Assembly: GCA_001897755.1 (NCBI GenBank)
Contig: MKUJ01000009.1
Span: 118,974-182,973, forward strand
DNA length: 64,000 nucleotides
Direction: 5' to 3'
Source of the DNA: Afipia sp. 64-13
Lineage (GTDB): Bacteria > Pseudomonadota > Alphaproteobacteria > Rhizobiales > Xanthobacteraceae
Shown: piece by piece, positions 17,687-26,086 of the stretch
Position numbering within the stretch: position 1 is the first letter of the stretch
Layout of the letters: each line of letters begins with the position of its first letter
Notes under the pieces: generated by a model
The model's input: the letters and a program-made list of their open reading frames with translations, nothing else
Told to the model about the DNA's origin: nothing
Databases searched by the model: none
Program-made: the position numbers and the translations under genes

Positions 17687-18670
17687 TCACCGCATTTCGA
17701 ATAATCGTCGCTCCCACGCCAGCGCGTGGGCCACGATGGTGTCGAGATCGTCATAGGCGGGCGTCCAGTTCAGATCGCGGCGCAGCCTTGCCGTATCCGC
17801 GACGATGGTCGCAGGATCGCCGGGCCGGCGGCCGGCCAGCCGCACCGGAAAGTCCACCCCCGAGACCCGCTTCACGGCATCGACCACCTCACGCACCGAA
17901 TATCCCCTGCCATAGCCGCAATTGAGCGTCGTACTCGCGCCGCCGCCGCGCAGATACTCCAACGCGCTGAAATGCGCGCCGACCAGATCGGTGACATGGA
18001 TGTAGTCGCGAACGCAGGTGCCATCGGGCGTCGGATAATCCGTGCCGTAAATATCGAGGCCGTCGCGGGTGCCAAGCACCGCCTGCACCGCGGCCTTGAT
18101 CAGGTGTGTCGCGGCCCGGGTCGACTGACCGCACCGCAGAGCGGGATCGGCGCCGGCGACATTGAAATAACGCAGCGCGACATGGTGCATCCCGCGGACC
18201 GCCGCGACATCGCGCAGCACCAGTTCGGTCATCCATTTCGACGTGCCGTAAGGCGACATCGGCTGCGGCAACGCTGTCTCCGCCACCGGGCTCTGCGCCG
18301 GATTGCCGTACACCGCGGCAGTGGAGGAAAACACGAAACGGCGGACGCCGGAGCGCGATGCGACATCGATCAGCGCAAGCGATCTGGCGGTGTTGTTGGT
18401 GTAGTAGGCCGCCGGTTGCTCCATCGATTCCGGCACCACCGACGATGCGGCGAAATGAATGACCTCGTCCACCTTGTGGGTTTCGATCAGGCGAGACACC
18501 AGATCGGCGTCACCGACATCGCCTTCAACAAAAGGCACCGATGCCGGAACGGCGCTGCGGAATCCGGTCGCAAGATTATCGAGCACGACCACCGGCACTC
18601 CGCGATCGAGCAGCCCGAACACCATATGGCTGCCGATGTAGCCTGCACCGCCTGTCACCAGAATGGTCAT
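17687..18670 (-). CDS. galE: UDP-glucose 4-epimerase
   Basis: A 327-aa extended SDR enzyme interconverting UDP-glucose and UDP-galactose (possibly the N-acetyl forms). It has the NAD-binding VTGGAGYIGSHMVFGLLDRG at the N-terminus, VHFAASSVVPESM, the catalytic Ser-Tyr-Lys set in FSSTAAVYG and SPYGTSKWMTE (YxxxK near residue 147), LRYFNVAGADP, and YGTDYPTPDGTCVRDYIHVTDL, which is diagnostic for GalE. It supplies galactose-type donors for the island. It is convergent with the permease gene, with 19 bases between stops. Confidence 0.93.
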   Translation of the reverse strand: MTILVTGGAGYIGSHMVFGLLDRGVPVVVLDNLATGFRSAVPASVPFVEGDVGDADLVSRLIETHKVDEVIHFAASSVVPESMEQPAAYYTNNTARSLALIDVASRSGVRRFVFSSTAAVYGNPAQSPVAETALPQPMSPYGTSKWMTELVLRDVAAVRGMHHVALRYFNVAGADPALRCGQSTRAATHLIKAAVQAVLGTRDGLDIYGTDYPTPDGTCVRDYIHVTDLVGAHFSALEYLRGGGASTTLNCGYGRGYSVREVVDAVKRVSGVDFPVRLAGRRPGDPATIVADTARLRRDLNWTPAYDDLDTIVAHALAWERRLFEMR

Positions 18671-18911
18671 GAATTGAAATCCAGCCCTACTTACCCGGAA
18701 AGAATCCTAGGCTCATGACGCCCAGGGTCATGAACTTTCATGCGTGCCGGTGACTCTGTCTCATTGCATTCCTAAATACAATTCGCGCAACGCGGCTGCC
18801 TCCCCCGGCATCATCCAGCCTTGCTGAACCTATAACATCGTGCGTCGTATTCGAATGGCGATTTTCCACGGATTCCGTTAAGAGACCGGACATCGTCAGC
18901 CGTACCAGCCA

Positions 18912-20057
18912 TTGAGCGCGCATCCCTTGAAGCAGAGCCGCCCGATCGTACTTTACGTCGTCTCGGAAGACTGGGTCTTCCTGGGACATCGCCTGCCAAT
19001 CGCATACGCCGCCCGCGATGCAGGGTTTGACGTGCATGTGGCGACCCAAGTCACCGACAAGGCGGAGACAATCCGCCGCGCCGGCTTTACGCTCCATCCC
19101 ATTCCTTACCAGCGCGGCACGCGCTCGATCTTCTCGGTGCTCGCCACCATCCGTGCTCTTCGCCAGCTGGAGCGCTCTCTTGCTCCCGCCATCGTCCACC
19201 ATTCCAGCCTGCAAGCGAGCGTCTATGGCTCACTTGCAGCAAGCGGCAGCGGGCGGCGCCAAATCAATGCGCTGACCGGACTGGGTTACGCCTACACCTC
19301 GCAGAATCCCGATGCGCGTCTGCTCAGACGCCTTCTCACGCCGCTGCTTCGCTTCTTCCTCAACAGGAAAGAGAGCATTACACTGGTCGAAAATCCCGAC
19401 GATCGGGCCCAGATCGAACAATTCGGGATTGCCCCGGATCGCATCGCGATGATCCTCGGCGCGGGCGTGGATACCCGCCGCTTCCAGCCCCTCCCCGAAC
19501 CGGAAGGGCCGATCACCGTCGGTTTTGCGGGTCGGCTGCTTACCGACAAGGGCATCCGGGCACTGGTGGCCGCGCATCGGCTGCTGGCTGGGCGCGGTCT
19601 CGACATTCGTCTCCTGATCGCCGGGGCCGTCGATCCGTCCAACCCGGCCTCGGTTTCCGAAGACGAAGCGGCATCATGGAATCATGAGCCCGGCATCACC
19701 TGGCTCGGCCAGATCGACGACATCAAGGATTTGTGGGCGAGATCACATATCGCCACCCTGCCCTCGCATCGCGAAGGCCTGCCGGTCAGCCTGATGGAAG
19801 CTGCAGCCTGCGGCCGCCCGCTGATCGCCACCGATGCACCGGGCTGCCGGGAAATCACGATTGCGGATCGCACCGGCCTACTGGTGCCGGTCGAAAATCC
19901 CGCGGCTCTTGCCGATGCCATCGCAACGCTGGCCGCCTCACGCGAATTGCGACTGCGCTACGGCCATGCGGGGCGCGCGTTCGTGGTCGAACATCTGTCG
20001 GCGGAGGTTGTGGGCAAGGCCATCGTCGAACTCTATCGACGCCACATGGCGCATTGA
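18912..20057 (+). CDS. Family 4 glycosyltransferase
   Basis: A 381-aa GT-B enzyme of the CapM/WbpT-like kind. The N-terminal half has VLYVVSEDWVFLGHRLPIAYAARDAGFDVHVATQV and HHSSLQASVYGSLAA. The C-terminal half has GFAGRLLTDKGIRALV, the EX7E-type SHREGLPVSLMEAAACGRPLIATDAPGCREI and a donor site near residue 300. It is expressed rightwards, divergently from galE, from a 241-base region. The start is uncertain: a TTG at 18912 gives the full N-terminal strand but has no good ribosome binding site, and another TTG lies at 18927. Confidence 0.85.
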   Translation: MSAHPLKQSRPIVLYVVSEDWVFLGHRLPIAYAARDAGFDVHVATQVTDKAETIRRAGFTLHPIPYQRGTRSIFSVLATIRALRQLERSLAPAIVHHSSLQASVYGSLAASGSGRRQINALTGLGYAYTSQNPDARLLRRLLTPLLRFFLNRKESITLVENPDDRAQIEQFGIAPDRIAMILGAGVDTRRFQPLPEPEGPITVGFAGRLLTDKGIRALVAAHRLLAGRGLDIRLLIAGAVDPSNPASVSEDEAASWNHEPGITWLGQIDDIKDLWARSHIATLPSHREGLPVSLMEAAACGRPLIATDAPGCREITIADRTGLLVPVENPAALADAIATLAASRELRLRYGHAGRAFVVEHLSAEVVGKAIVELYRRHMAH

Positions 20058-20095
20058 TCAGGCGGCAATCACAAAGCTCTTGTCGCGCAGCGACC

Positions 20096-20416
20096 TCACC
20101 AATGGACGTGCTGACTCGGTACGATGAAGGACGTATGGATCGGCTGACTGGCCGGCTCGAAATAACGATAACCCACGAGCAGCAGGCCGAGCACCGCAAG
20201 CACCGTGACAATGTCGATCAGCCGCTGATTGCGCCAGCCGTGGCCGCCGCGAGAACTGCCGCGCGCATGGCCGGACGAAGCCGGCCCGACCGATGCTTTT
20301 CCCGCATCCCCGCCATGGGCCGGCACGAGATGCCTCAAGCCGGGCCGGGATCTGTCGCCTGCCTGAGAACGGTCCGCCTGGCGCGGAGTCCTGTCGGTCT
20401 CGTCCAAGGAACGCAC
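20096..20416 (-). CDS. Small single-pass membrane protein, unknown function
   Basis: Up to 106 aa. The N-terminal 65 residues are polar and Arg/Gly-rich. They are followed by one clear membrane helix (LIDIVTVLAVLGLLLVGYRYF) and a short exported tail ending HVHW. The GTG at 20416 sits directly against a GAGGA, so the TTG at 20407, with nine bases' spacing, is a likelier true start. No known domain was recognised. Confidence 0.5.
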   Translation of the reverse strand: MRSLDETDRTPRQADRSQAGDRSRPGLRHLVPAHGGDAGKASVGPASSGHARGSSRGGHGWRNQRLIDIVTVLAVLGLLLVGYRYFEPASQPIHTSFIVPSQHVHW

Positions 20417-20629
20417 TCCTCGGTTGCTGGAGCCACAGTATCAACACCTATGCTACACCCGGCGTTCCGTGTGCGTCCGCAGCAAAATGCATGGCCGGAA
20501 AGCGCCCGCGGCCGGCCCGCGATCGACGGCTCGACACGTCGGCTCCACGCGCCGGCCTTTGCGTCAATCGCCTTGTCCGCACGCGGAGGAAGGCGCCCGC
20601 AGGACAGGCCGGCGGCGCCCTTCGGCGTT

Positions 20630-21091
20630 CTATTTCTTCAGAACCGTGTTCGGCCGTCCGTGTTCAACCATATCGATCACCAGCAGCTTCACCGTGTCCG
20701 CGCCGGTGTTGGTGCCGTAGTGCCACTGATCGACCACCTCGACGATGAAATCGCCGGGCTTGTAATCGTCGCTTTTGCCGGTGTCGGCGTTGGTGACGCG
20801 GAGCGAACCGGCCTGCACCAATGCGTAGCGTGGAAACGGATGCTTGTGCACCGGCAGCACTGCGCCCGGCGCGATCTCATAGGTGGAGACGATGACCTGC
20901 GCATCCTTCTGCGGCAGCACGATCGGCTGGCCGCTCGCCGTGGTCGTGGTGGAAAGCACGGGGCGCACGGTGACGGATGGTTTCGCTGCGGTTACCGCAT
21001 CGAGATTCACGCCCTGGCTGTCGGCATAAAGCGGCGCGGACAGCAGCGCTGCGCTGGACGCGAGAATGATGGCGGTGAACAGCGATTTCAT
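20630..21091 (-). CDS. Exported cupin-domain protein
   Basis: A 153-aa protein with a clear Sec signal peptide (MKSLFTAIILASSAALLSAPLYA, cleaved near residue 24) and a cupin barrel. Metal-ligand-like residues lie in PVHKHPFPRYALVQAGSLRV and in DQWHYGTNTG near the C-terminus. Periplasmic localisation is expected. Similar exported cupins are common single genes in Bradyrhizobium relatives, and no substrate is known. It stands alone, flanked by short intergenic regions. Confidence 0.78.
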   Translation of the reverse strand: MKSLFTAIILASSAALLSAPLYADSQGVNLDAVTAAKPSVTVRPVLSTTTTASGQPIVLPQKDAQVIVSTYEIAPGAVLPVHKHPFPRYALVQAGSLRVTNADTGKSDDYKPGDFIVEVVDQWHYGTNTGADTVKLLVIDMVEHGRPNTVLKK

Positions 21092-21183
21092 TTCTGCAGC
21101 CCCGATGGATTCGGGACGCAGGATCCGCGAGATTCGCCGGAAACGAAAGTCCGAAACGGGCGACGAGTCCGTTCAGATCCGGC

Positions 21184-21390
21184 TTATAGCGGCCGGCTGA
21201 GCTGGTCCTCGGTGACCACGCGTTCGATATTCTCAGTCTTGCTGCGGATGCGGTAGCGCAAGCGCCCGTCAGCCTCCACCGGCATGCGCGCGACAATGGT
21301 GTAGATGACCGGAGGTCCGCTGTCGGCGCGGCCTTGTGGTCCCTGCGGCTGATGACGGACATTGTCGTTCTTGGAAAAGGCGTGCGACAT
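21184..21390 (-). CDS. Small conserved protein, unknown function
   Basis: A 68-aa soluble protein. It has a polar, Gly/Pro-rich first third (KNDNVRHQPQGPQG), then a compact beta-rich half (VIYTIVARMPVEADGRLRYRIRSKTENIERVVTEDQL) that reads as a folded mini-domain. No signal peptide or membrane segment. This looks like a short protein conserved in Nitrobacteraceae, and no function can be assigned. Confidence 0.6.
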   Translation of the reverse strand: MSHAFSKNDNVRHQPQGPQGRADSGPPVIYTIVARMPVEADGRLRYRIRSKTENIERVVTEDQLSRPL

Positions 21391-21566
21391 TGGTTTGTCC
21401 TATCTCAGTTGATGGAAGCGCGATGCATCCTTAGCACTGTTCGCGCCAAAAAGGCGATAAAAGAGAGCGGGTTCCACGCTCGCCGGCCGGACTCAGCGAT
21501 AGCTATTCAAGGTGGAAGAGCGCACAATTCCGTCACGCTGGGCACCACCGCAGTGGGGTGCTTCCC

Positions 21567-21824
21567 ATGACCACCCGAACACGGCGAGAGACAGTCATCT
21601 TCAAACATCCGGTCCGGATCAAAGGCATCGAACGGCTGTTACCGGCTGGCAGCTGCGAGGGCGTGACCGACGAGGAGATGATTGAAGGCCTGTCATTCCC
21701 GGTTTTTCGCCGCGTCGCCACCATGATCATGGTGCCGCATCAAGGCTCCGTCGAGATGATTTCCATCGGATCGATCGACCTTGCCAACGCCCAGCATTCC
21801 GACGCGGTCGCCTCTCATGAATGA
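21567..21824 (+). CDS. Small conserved protein, first of a coupled pair
   Basis: An 85-aa protein with a globular pattern: an N-terminal basic stretch (TTRTRRETVIFKHPVRIKGIERLLPAG), then TDEEMIEGLSFPVFRRVATMIMV and a beta-hairpin. Start at the ATG at 21567. Its stop overlaps the next gene by eight bases (ATGAATGA), so the two are translationally coupled. It appears to belong to a hypothetical pair found in Bradyrhizobium relatives. Function unknown. Confidence 0.65.
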   Translation: MTTRTRRETVIFKHPVRIKGIERLLPAGSCEGVTDEEMIEGLSFPVFRRVATMIMVPHQGSVEMISIGSIDLANAQHSDAVASHE

Positions 21825-22116
21825 CAAGCCGATCGAACTCGATGCCCATCGCGGCATGGCCGCACAGAAGGCGACCGAGATGCGACGAATGCTGGCGGAT
21901 GTCGAAGCGAACGCCAAGATCCTGCGCGACCGGGAACGGCTGATCGAAGCACAACTGCTCGCAGCGCCCACAAGCTCATGGCCCGAAGCGGCGGCGAGAG
22001 CGCGCTACGTCTTGAATTTATACGCCGCGACACTGGGCAAGAACGACTCGCAGCACCGCGACCTGGTCGCAGCCGTGCTGGCCGACTTCGCCCGGCTCAG
22101 TGGCGACGCCGAATGA
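21817..22116 (+). CDS. Small helical protein, second of a coupled pair
   Basis: A 99-aa, largely alpha-helical protein with a coiled-coil-like central region (ATEMRRMLADVEANAKILRDRERLIEAQLL) and a second helix-rich half. Start at the ATG at 21817, inside the end of the preceding gene. No membrane segment. It probably works with its coupled neighbour. Function unknown. Confidence 0.65.
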   Translation: MNDKPIELDAHRGMAAQKATEMRRMLADVEANAKILRDRERLIEAQLLAAPTSSWPEAAARARYVLNLYAATLGKNDSQHRDLVAAVLADFARLSGDAE

Positions 22117-22153
22117 CATCCGGCAGACCGGCATTCGCCCCGCGCTACGCACG

Positions 22154-22183
22154 CAAAAAAGCCCCATCATTTCTGACGGGGCT
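22154..22183 (-). terminator. Rho-independent terminator on the minus strand
   Basis: Arms AGCCCC (22160-22165) and GGGGCT (22178-22183) with an inner TCA/TGA pair and a TTTC loop; on the minus strand the stem is followed by a run of T. It lies about 150 bases past the cold-shock gene stop and fits termination of that transcript. Confidence 0.8.
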
Positions 22184-22335
22184 CTCGAACGTCTGCGTTT
22201 CAGTACATCCGTGAAACGAGGCGTGAAACTCTAAAAGCGCGTCCCGGTACATCCGCGGTAACGGCACTTCGAATTCCTGCATGATGCGCCGGCCTCATCA
22301 CGAACGGATGACAGACAGCGCAGATCGGTGTCGTC

Positions 22336-22545
22336 TTAGACGAGCGACAGATTTTCCGCGCTGGTCTTGCCGCGCATCTTGTCGGTCTTGGCTTCGAATT
22401 CCACCTTCTGGCCTTCGGCGAGACCGGTGAGGCCCGCACGCTCAACCGCGCTGATGTGAACGAACACATCGTTGCCGCCGTCATTCGGGGCGATGAATCC
22501 AAAACCCTTCTGACCGTTAAACCACTTCACTGTACCGATAGCCAT
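22336..22545 (-). CDS. Cold-shock protein, CspA family
   Basis: A 69-aa OB-fold single-strand RNA/DNA-binding protein. It has the full cold-shock domain: [17 protein letters not shown] (RNP1 KGFGFI), [13 protein letters not shown] (RNP2 VFVHI), and [23 protein letters not shown]. It acts as an RNA chaperone. The upstream 249 bases (22546-22794) hold no other gene and include an AT-rich stretch that is probably its long 5' leader and promoter, as usual for csp genes. A terminator lies downstream. Confidence 0.95.
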   Translation of the reverse strand: MAIGTVKWFNGQKGFGFIAPNDGGNDVFVHISAVERAGLTGLAEGQKVEFEAKTDKMRGKTSAENLSLV

Positions 22546-22794
22546 TTGTCTCTTCTTTCCAATAGACGCGCGATTGCGCGCTCACGCACCATGCGCGAGG
22601 TATCCAATTTTTAGCGTCGTCTTTGGGAAAGGAGCCTGGCGGCACGTTAACAAAAGAAGGGCCAGTCATCGAATAAATTCATGCATAGCATAAGAACCAT
22701 GGAACTCAAAGCGATCAATTGTGTTGATTAAACGGCGGTTTTGCCTTCGGCGACCTGCCACCTCCCCCTGTCGGGCAACAGCCAAGGAGATGTT

Positions 22795-23028
22795 ATGACC
22801 AAAACGATTTCGCCTGCGACCACCGCGCGCAACGAACGCATGCGTCTCGCGGCGGAGAATGGCGCCATCGCTCTTGCCGAGGTGCGCGCGCGGGACATCG
22901 CGGTGCGCAAGAACATGGAGCGGCTGCGCGCCTTGCGGCTGGAAAAGGAAGCCAATGAATCATCCGCTGAGGAAACCCCGGCGAAAAAGAAGCGCGCCGC
23001 AAAAAAGATCGTTGGCGTGCCGGCCTGA
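22795..23028 (+). CDS. Small basic helical protein
   Basis: A 77-aa protein starting at the ATG at 22795, preceded by AAGGAG at good spacing. The first 50 residues are helical (ARNERMRLAAENGAIALAEVRARDIAVRKNMERLRALR). The tail is Lys/Ala-rich (AKKKRAAKK), resembling histone-like or nucleic-acid-binding tails. A strong terminator follows 65 bases after the stop, so this is a monocistronic gene. Function unknown. Confidence 0.7.
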   Translation: MTKTISPATTARNERMRLAAENGAIALAEVRARDIAVRKNMERLRALRLEKEANESSAEETPAKKKRAAKKIVGVPA

Positions 23029-23092
23029 GGCGCGCCGCACGCTCATGTCAGAGTGATGCGCTGAACGAGTGATGATTTTAAGAGCGAAAAGA

Positions 23093-23120
23093 AAAAGCCC
23101 CGGATCGCTCCGGGGCTTTT
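23093..23120 (+). terminator. Strong rho-independent terminator (potentially bidirectional)
   Basis: Twelve-base perfect arms AAAAGCCCCGGA (23093-23104) and TCCGGGGCTTTT (23109-23120) with a TCGC loop. The A and T ends allow termination on either strand, but it is best placed for the small basic protein gene at 22795-23028. Confidence 0.9.
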
Positions 23121-23134
23121 GCGTTTCCCTGAAC

Positions 23135-23207
23135 CGTCATGCACGGGCTTGACCCGTGCATCCATCATTTTGAAGGATGGATTGCCGGGTCGAGCCCGGC
23201 AATGACG
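23135..23207. repeat. Nested palindromic intergenic repeat
   Basis: Outer ends CGTCAT and ATGACG enclose two inner hairpins (TGCACGGG/CCCGTGCA and GCCGGG/CCCGGC) and a CCATC/GATGG step. Such modular palindromes are scattered between genes in Bradyrhizobium relatives. It lies just past the ahcY stop. Confidence 0.75.
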
Positions 23208-23217
23208 ATCTTGCTTA

Positions 23218-24636
23218 TCAATACCGGTAGTGATCGGCCTTGAACGGGCCTTCCTGTTTCACGCCGATATAGTCTGCCTGATCCTTGCGCAGTTCGGTGA
23301 GCTTGACGCCGATCTTCGACAGATGCAGTCGCGCGACCTTCTCGTCCAGCGACTTTGGCAGCACATAGACTTCCTTCTTGTACTTGCCGTCCTTGTTGTT
23401 GGCGTAAAGCTCGATCTGCGCCAGCGTCTGGTTGGTGAACGAGGCCGACATCACGAAGGACGGATGGCCCATCGCGTTGCCGAGGTTCACGAGGCGGCCT
23501 TCGGACAGAAGGATGATGCGGTGACCGTCGGCGAAGGTGATTTCGTCGACCTGCGGCTTGATGTTGTCCCACTTCAGGTTCTTCAGGGTCGCGACCTGAA
23601 TCTCGTTGTCGAAGTGGCCGATGTTGCAGACGATGGCGCGATCCTTCATCGCGCGCATATGCTCGATCGTGATGATGTCCTTGTTGCCGGTCGCCGTGAC
23701 GAAGATGTCGGCGCGCGGCGCGGCGTCTTCCATCGTCACGACTTCGTAGCCTTCCATCGCCGCCTGCAGCGCGCAGATCGGATCGATCTCGGACACCATG
23801 ACGCGGCAGCCGGCCTGGCGCAGCGAGGCGGCCGAGCCCTTGCCGACATCGCCGAAGCCGGCGACCATCGCGGTCTTGCCCGACATCATGACGTCAGTGC
23901 CGCGGCGGATGCCGTCCACCAGCGACTCGCGGCAACCATAGAGATTGTCGAACTTCGACTTGGTGACGCTGTCATTGACGTTGATCGCCGGCCATAGCAG
24001 CGTGCCGGCCTTCTGCATGTCGTAAAGGCGATGCACGCCCGTGGTGGTCTCTTCCGAAACGCCCTTGATGCTGTCGGCGATGGCCTGGAAGTAACCCTTC
24101 GGCTTGTCCTTGAGCTGCTTCTTGAGCAGCGCGAAGAACACTTCCTCTTCTTCCGAACCCGGCTTGTCGAGAAAAGCGGTGTCACCCTTCTCGGCGCGCA
24201 GGCCGAGATGGACGTACATGGTGGCGTCGCCGCCGTCATCGAGGATCATGTTGGGATGGCCGCCGCCGTGCCAGTCGAACAATTTGGCGGTGTAGTCCCA
24301 GTAATCCTTCAGCGTCTCGCCCTTCACCGCAAACACCGGAATGCCGGCAGCGGCGATCGCGGCGGCGGCATGGTCCTGCGTCGAGTAGATGTTGCACGAC
24401 ACCCAGCGGATGTCGGCGCCGAGCGCTTTCAGCGTCTCGATCAGGACACCGGTCTGAATGGTCATGTGCAGCGAGCCGGCGATCCGCGCGCCCTTCAAGG
24501 GCTGCTTGGGGCCGTATTCCTCGCGCGTCGCCATCAGGCCCGGCATTTCGGTTTCGGCCAGCGAGAGTTCCTTGCGTCCGAAATCAGCAAGGCCGATGTC
24601 GGCGACGATGTAGTCTTTGCCGTTGGTGGCGGTCAT
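23218..24636 (-). CDS. ahcY: S-adenosyl-L-homocysteine hydrolase (adenosylhomocysteinase)
   Basis: A 472-aa cytosolic NAD-dependent enzyme that splits S-adenosylhomocysteine into adenosine and homocysteine, removing the inhibitor of methyltransferases. It has the N-terminal [34 protein letters not shown], the catalytic-lysine region [13 protein letters not shown], the NAD-binding [15 protein letters not shown] (about residues 257-271), and the C-terminal KADHYRY that completes the NAD site of the partner subunit. It contains the roughly 40-residue insert typical of bacterial enzymes of this size. It lies downstream of metK on the same strand, separated by a repeat element. Confidence 0.96.
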   Translation of the reverse strand: MTATNGKDYIVADIGLADFGRKELSLAETEMPGLMATREEYGPKQPLKGARIAGSLHMTIQTGVLIETLKALGADIRWVSCNIYSTQDHAAAAIAAAGIPVFAVKGETLKDYWDYTAKLFDWHGGGHPNMILDDGGDATMYVHLGLRAEKGDTAFLDKPGSEEEEVFFALLKKQLKDKPKGYFQAIADSIKGVSEETTTGVHRLYDMQKAGTLLWPAINVNDSVTKSKFDNLYGCRESLVDGIRRGTDVMMSGKTAMVAGFGDVGKGSAASLRQAGCRVMVSEIDPICALQAAMEGYEVVTMEDAAPRADIFVTATGNKDIITIEHMRAMKDRAIVCNIGHFDNEIQVATLKNLKWDNIKPQVDEITFADGHRIILLSEGRLVNLGNAMGHPSFVMSASFTNQTLAQIELYANNKDGKYKKEVYVLPKSLDEKVARLHLSKIGVKLTELRKDQADYIGVKQEGPFKADHYRY

Positions 24637-24681
24637 ATTTGTAATTCCTAAATCTGTTTCAGCACGGAGCGGCGTCGTTGT

Positions 24682-24826
24682 GCCCTCTCCCCTTGCGAGA
24701 GAGAGCGACGCGGGCGTCGCGACAAATTCGGTTGGGTGAGGGGTTGGTTTTTTCGTTAGGCAAATAACCCCCTCACCCGCTTCGCTGCTACGCAGCTCAG
24801 CACCCTCTCCCGCAACGGGGAGAGGG
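24682..24826. repeat. Long imperfect inverted repeat between metK and ahcY
   Basis: The left arm starts CCCTCTCCCCTTGCG and continues to GGTGAGGGGTTG. The right arm mirrors it with CCCCTCACCC through to CGGGGAGAGGG. It belongs to a dispersed palindromic family also seen at 42437-42554. A transcript crossing it would fold into a long hairpin between the two SAM-cycle genes. Confidence 0.75.
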
Positions 24827-24835
24827 AAGAAGAAA

Positions 24836-26026
24836 TCACACCGCCTTCTTCAGCGCCTCGGCGAGATCGGTCTTCTCCCAGGAGAAGCCGCCATCGGCGT
24901 CGGGCGTGCGGCCGAAATGGCCGTAGGCCGCGGTGCGGGCGTAGATCGGCTTGTTGAGGTCGAGATGCTTGCGGATGCCGCGCGGGGTGAGATCCATCGC
25001 GTTCGCCACCGCCTTCTCGAGCCTGTCCTCGGAGACCTTCCCGGTGCCATGGGTGTCGATGTAGATCGACAGCGGCCGCGCCACGCCGATGGCGTAAGCG
25101 AGCTGCAACGTCGCCTTGTCGGCGAGACCGGCGGCGACGATGTTCTTGGCGAGATAGCGGGCGGCGTAGGCGGCCGAACGGTCCACCTTGGTGGAGTCCT
25201 TGCCGGAGAACGCGCCGCCGCCATGCGGCGCCGCGCCGCCGTAGGTGTCGACGATGATCTTGCGGCCAGTCAGGCCGGTGTCGCCGTCCGGGCCGCCGAT
25301 GAAGAACTTGCCGGTCGGGTTGATGTGCCAGATGGTCTTGTCGGTGATCCAGCCCTCCGGCAGCGCCTTGCGCACATACGGCTCGACGCGCTCGCGCACC
25401 TGCTTCGAGGTCATGTCCTCGACCAGATGCTGATGCGAGACCACGATCTCGCGCACGCCGACCGGCTTGCCGTTTTCGTACTGCACGGTGACCTGGCTCT
25501 TGGAGTCGGGGCCGAGCACCTTCTCGACTCCGCTGTGGCGCGCTTCGGCGATCAGGCGCAGAATCCTGTGCGCGTAATGCAGCGGCGCCGGCATCAGATC
25601 GGACGTCTCGTTGGTGGCGTAGCCGAACATGATGCCCTGATCGCCGGCGCCCTCTTCGCGGTTGGTCGGCTGCTGGGCGTCGACGCCCTGCGCGATATCG
25701 GCTGACTGCTCATGCAGCAGGATTTCGATGTCGCAGGTCTTCCAGTGAAAGCCGTCCTGCTCGTAGCCGATGTCCTTGATCGCGTCCCGGATCACCTGAT
25801 CGAGTTGCTCCTTCGGCACCTTGGGGCCGCGCGTCTCGCCCGCGATCACCACCTTGTTGGTGGTGGCGAGCGTCTCGCATGCCGCGCGGATCTGCCAGGG
25901 GTCGAGGCCCTGCTTCGGACCCTCGCGGAAAAACAGATCGACGATCTCGTCCGAGATCCGGTCGCAGACCTTGTCCGGATGACCTTCGGACACCGATTCA
26001 GAGGTGAACAAATAAGACGCGCGCAT
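24836..26026 (-). CDS. metK: S-adenosylmethionine synthetase
   Basis: A 396-aa cytosolic enzyme making SAM from methionine and ATP. It has the three-domain family pattern: [22 protein letters not shown] at the N-terminus, [16 protein letters not shown] near residue 125, FIIGGP-like [25 protein letters not shown], the P-loop-like [23 protein letters not shown], and a C-terminal [17 protein letters not shown]. It is one step upstream of ahcY in the same transcription direction and 60 bases downstream of a SAM-methyltransferase-like gene. The three may form a SAM-cycle operon. Confidence 0.96.
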   Translation of the reverse strand: MRASYLFTSESVSEGHPDKVCDRISDEIVDLFFREGPKQGLDPWQIRAACETLATTNKVVIAGETRGPKVPKEQLDQVIRDAIKDIGYEQDGFHWKTCDIEILLHEQSADIAQGVDAQQPTNREEGAGDQGIMFGYATNETSDLMPAPLHYAHRILRLIAEARHSGVEKVLGPDSKSQVTVQYENGKPVGVREIVVSHQHLVEDMTSKQVRERVEPYVRKALPEGWITDKTIWHINPTGKFFIGGPDGDTGLTGRKIIVDTYGGAAPHGGGAFSGKDSTKVDRSAAYAARYLAKNIVAAGLADKATLQLAYAIGVARPLSIYIDTHGTGKVSEDRLEKAVANAMDLTPRGIRKHLDLNKPIYARTAAYGHFGRTPDADGGFSWEKTDLAEALKKAV

Positions 26027-26047
26027 CTAAGCTCTTCCCTTCCCGCT

Positions 26048-26063
26048 GGACCGCCAGCGGTCC
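26048..26063. promoter_or_regulatory. Perfect palindrome in the metK leader
   Basis: Seven-base arms GGACCGC (26048-26054) and GCGGTCC (26057-26063) around CA, 21 bases upstream of the metK ATG. The two-base loop makes a protein-binding site at least as likely as an RNA hairpin. No known riboswitch consensus was recognised. Confidence 0.45.
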
Positions 26064-26086
26064 GTTCGTCAGTGTTGTGAAAACCG

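Noticed and set aside
26027..26086. Possible SAM-type riboswitch before metK
   Set aside because: Only 60 bases lie between the genes. I see a short dyad but no SAM-I, SAM-II or SAM/SAH riboswitch consensus.
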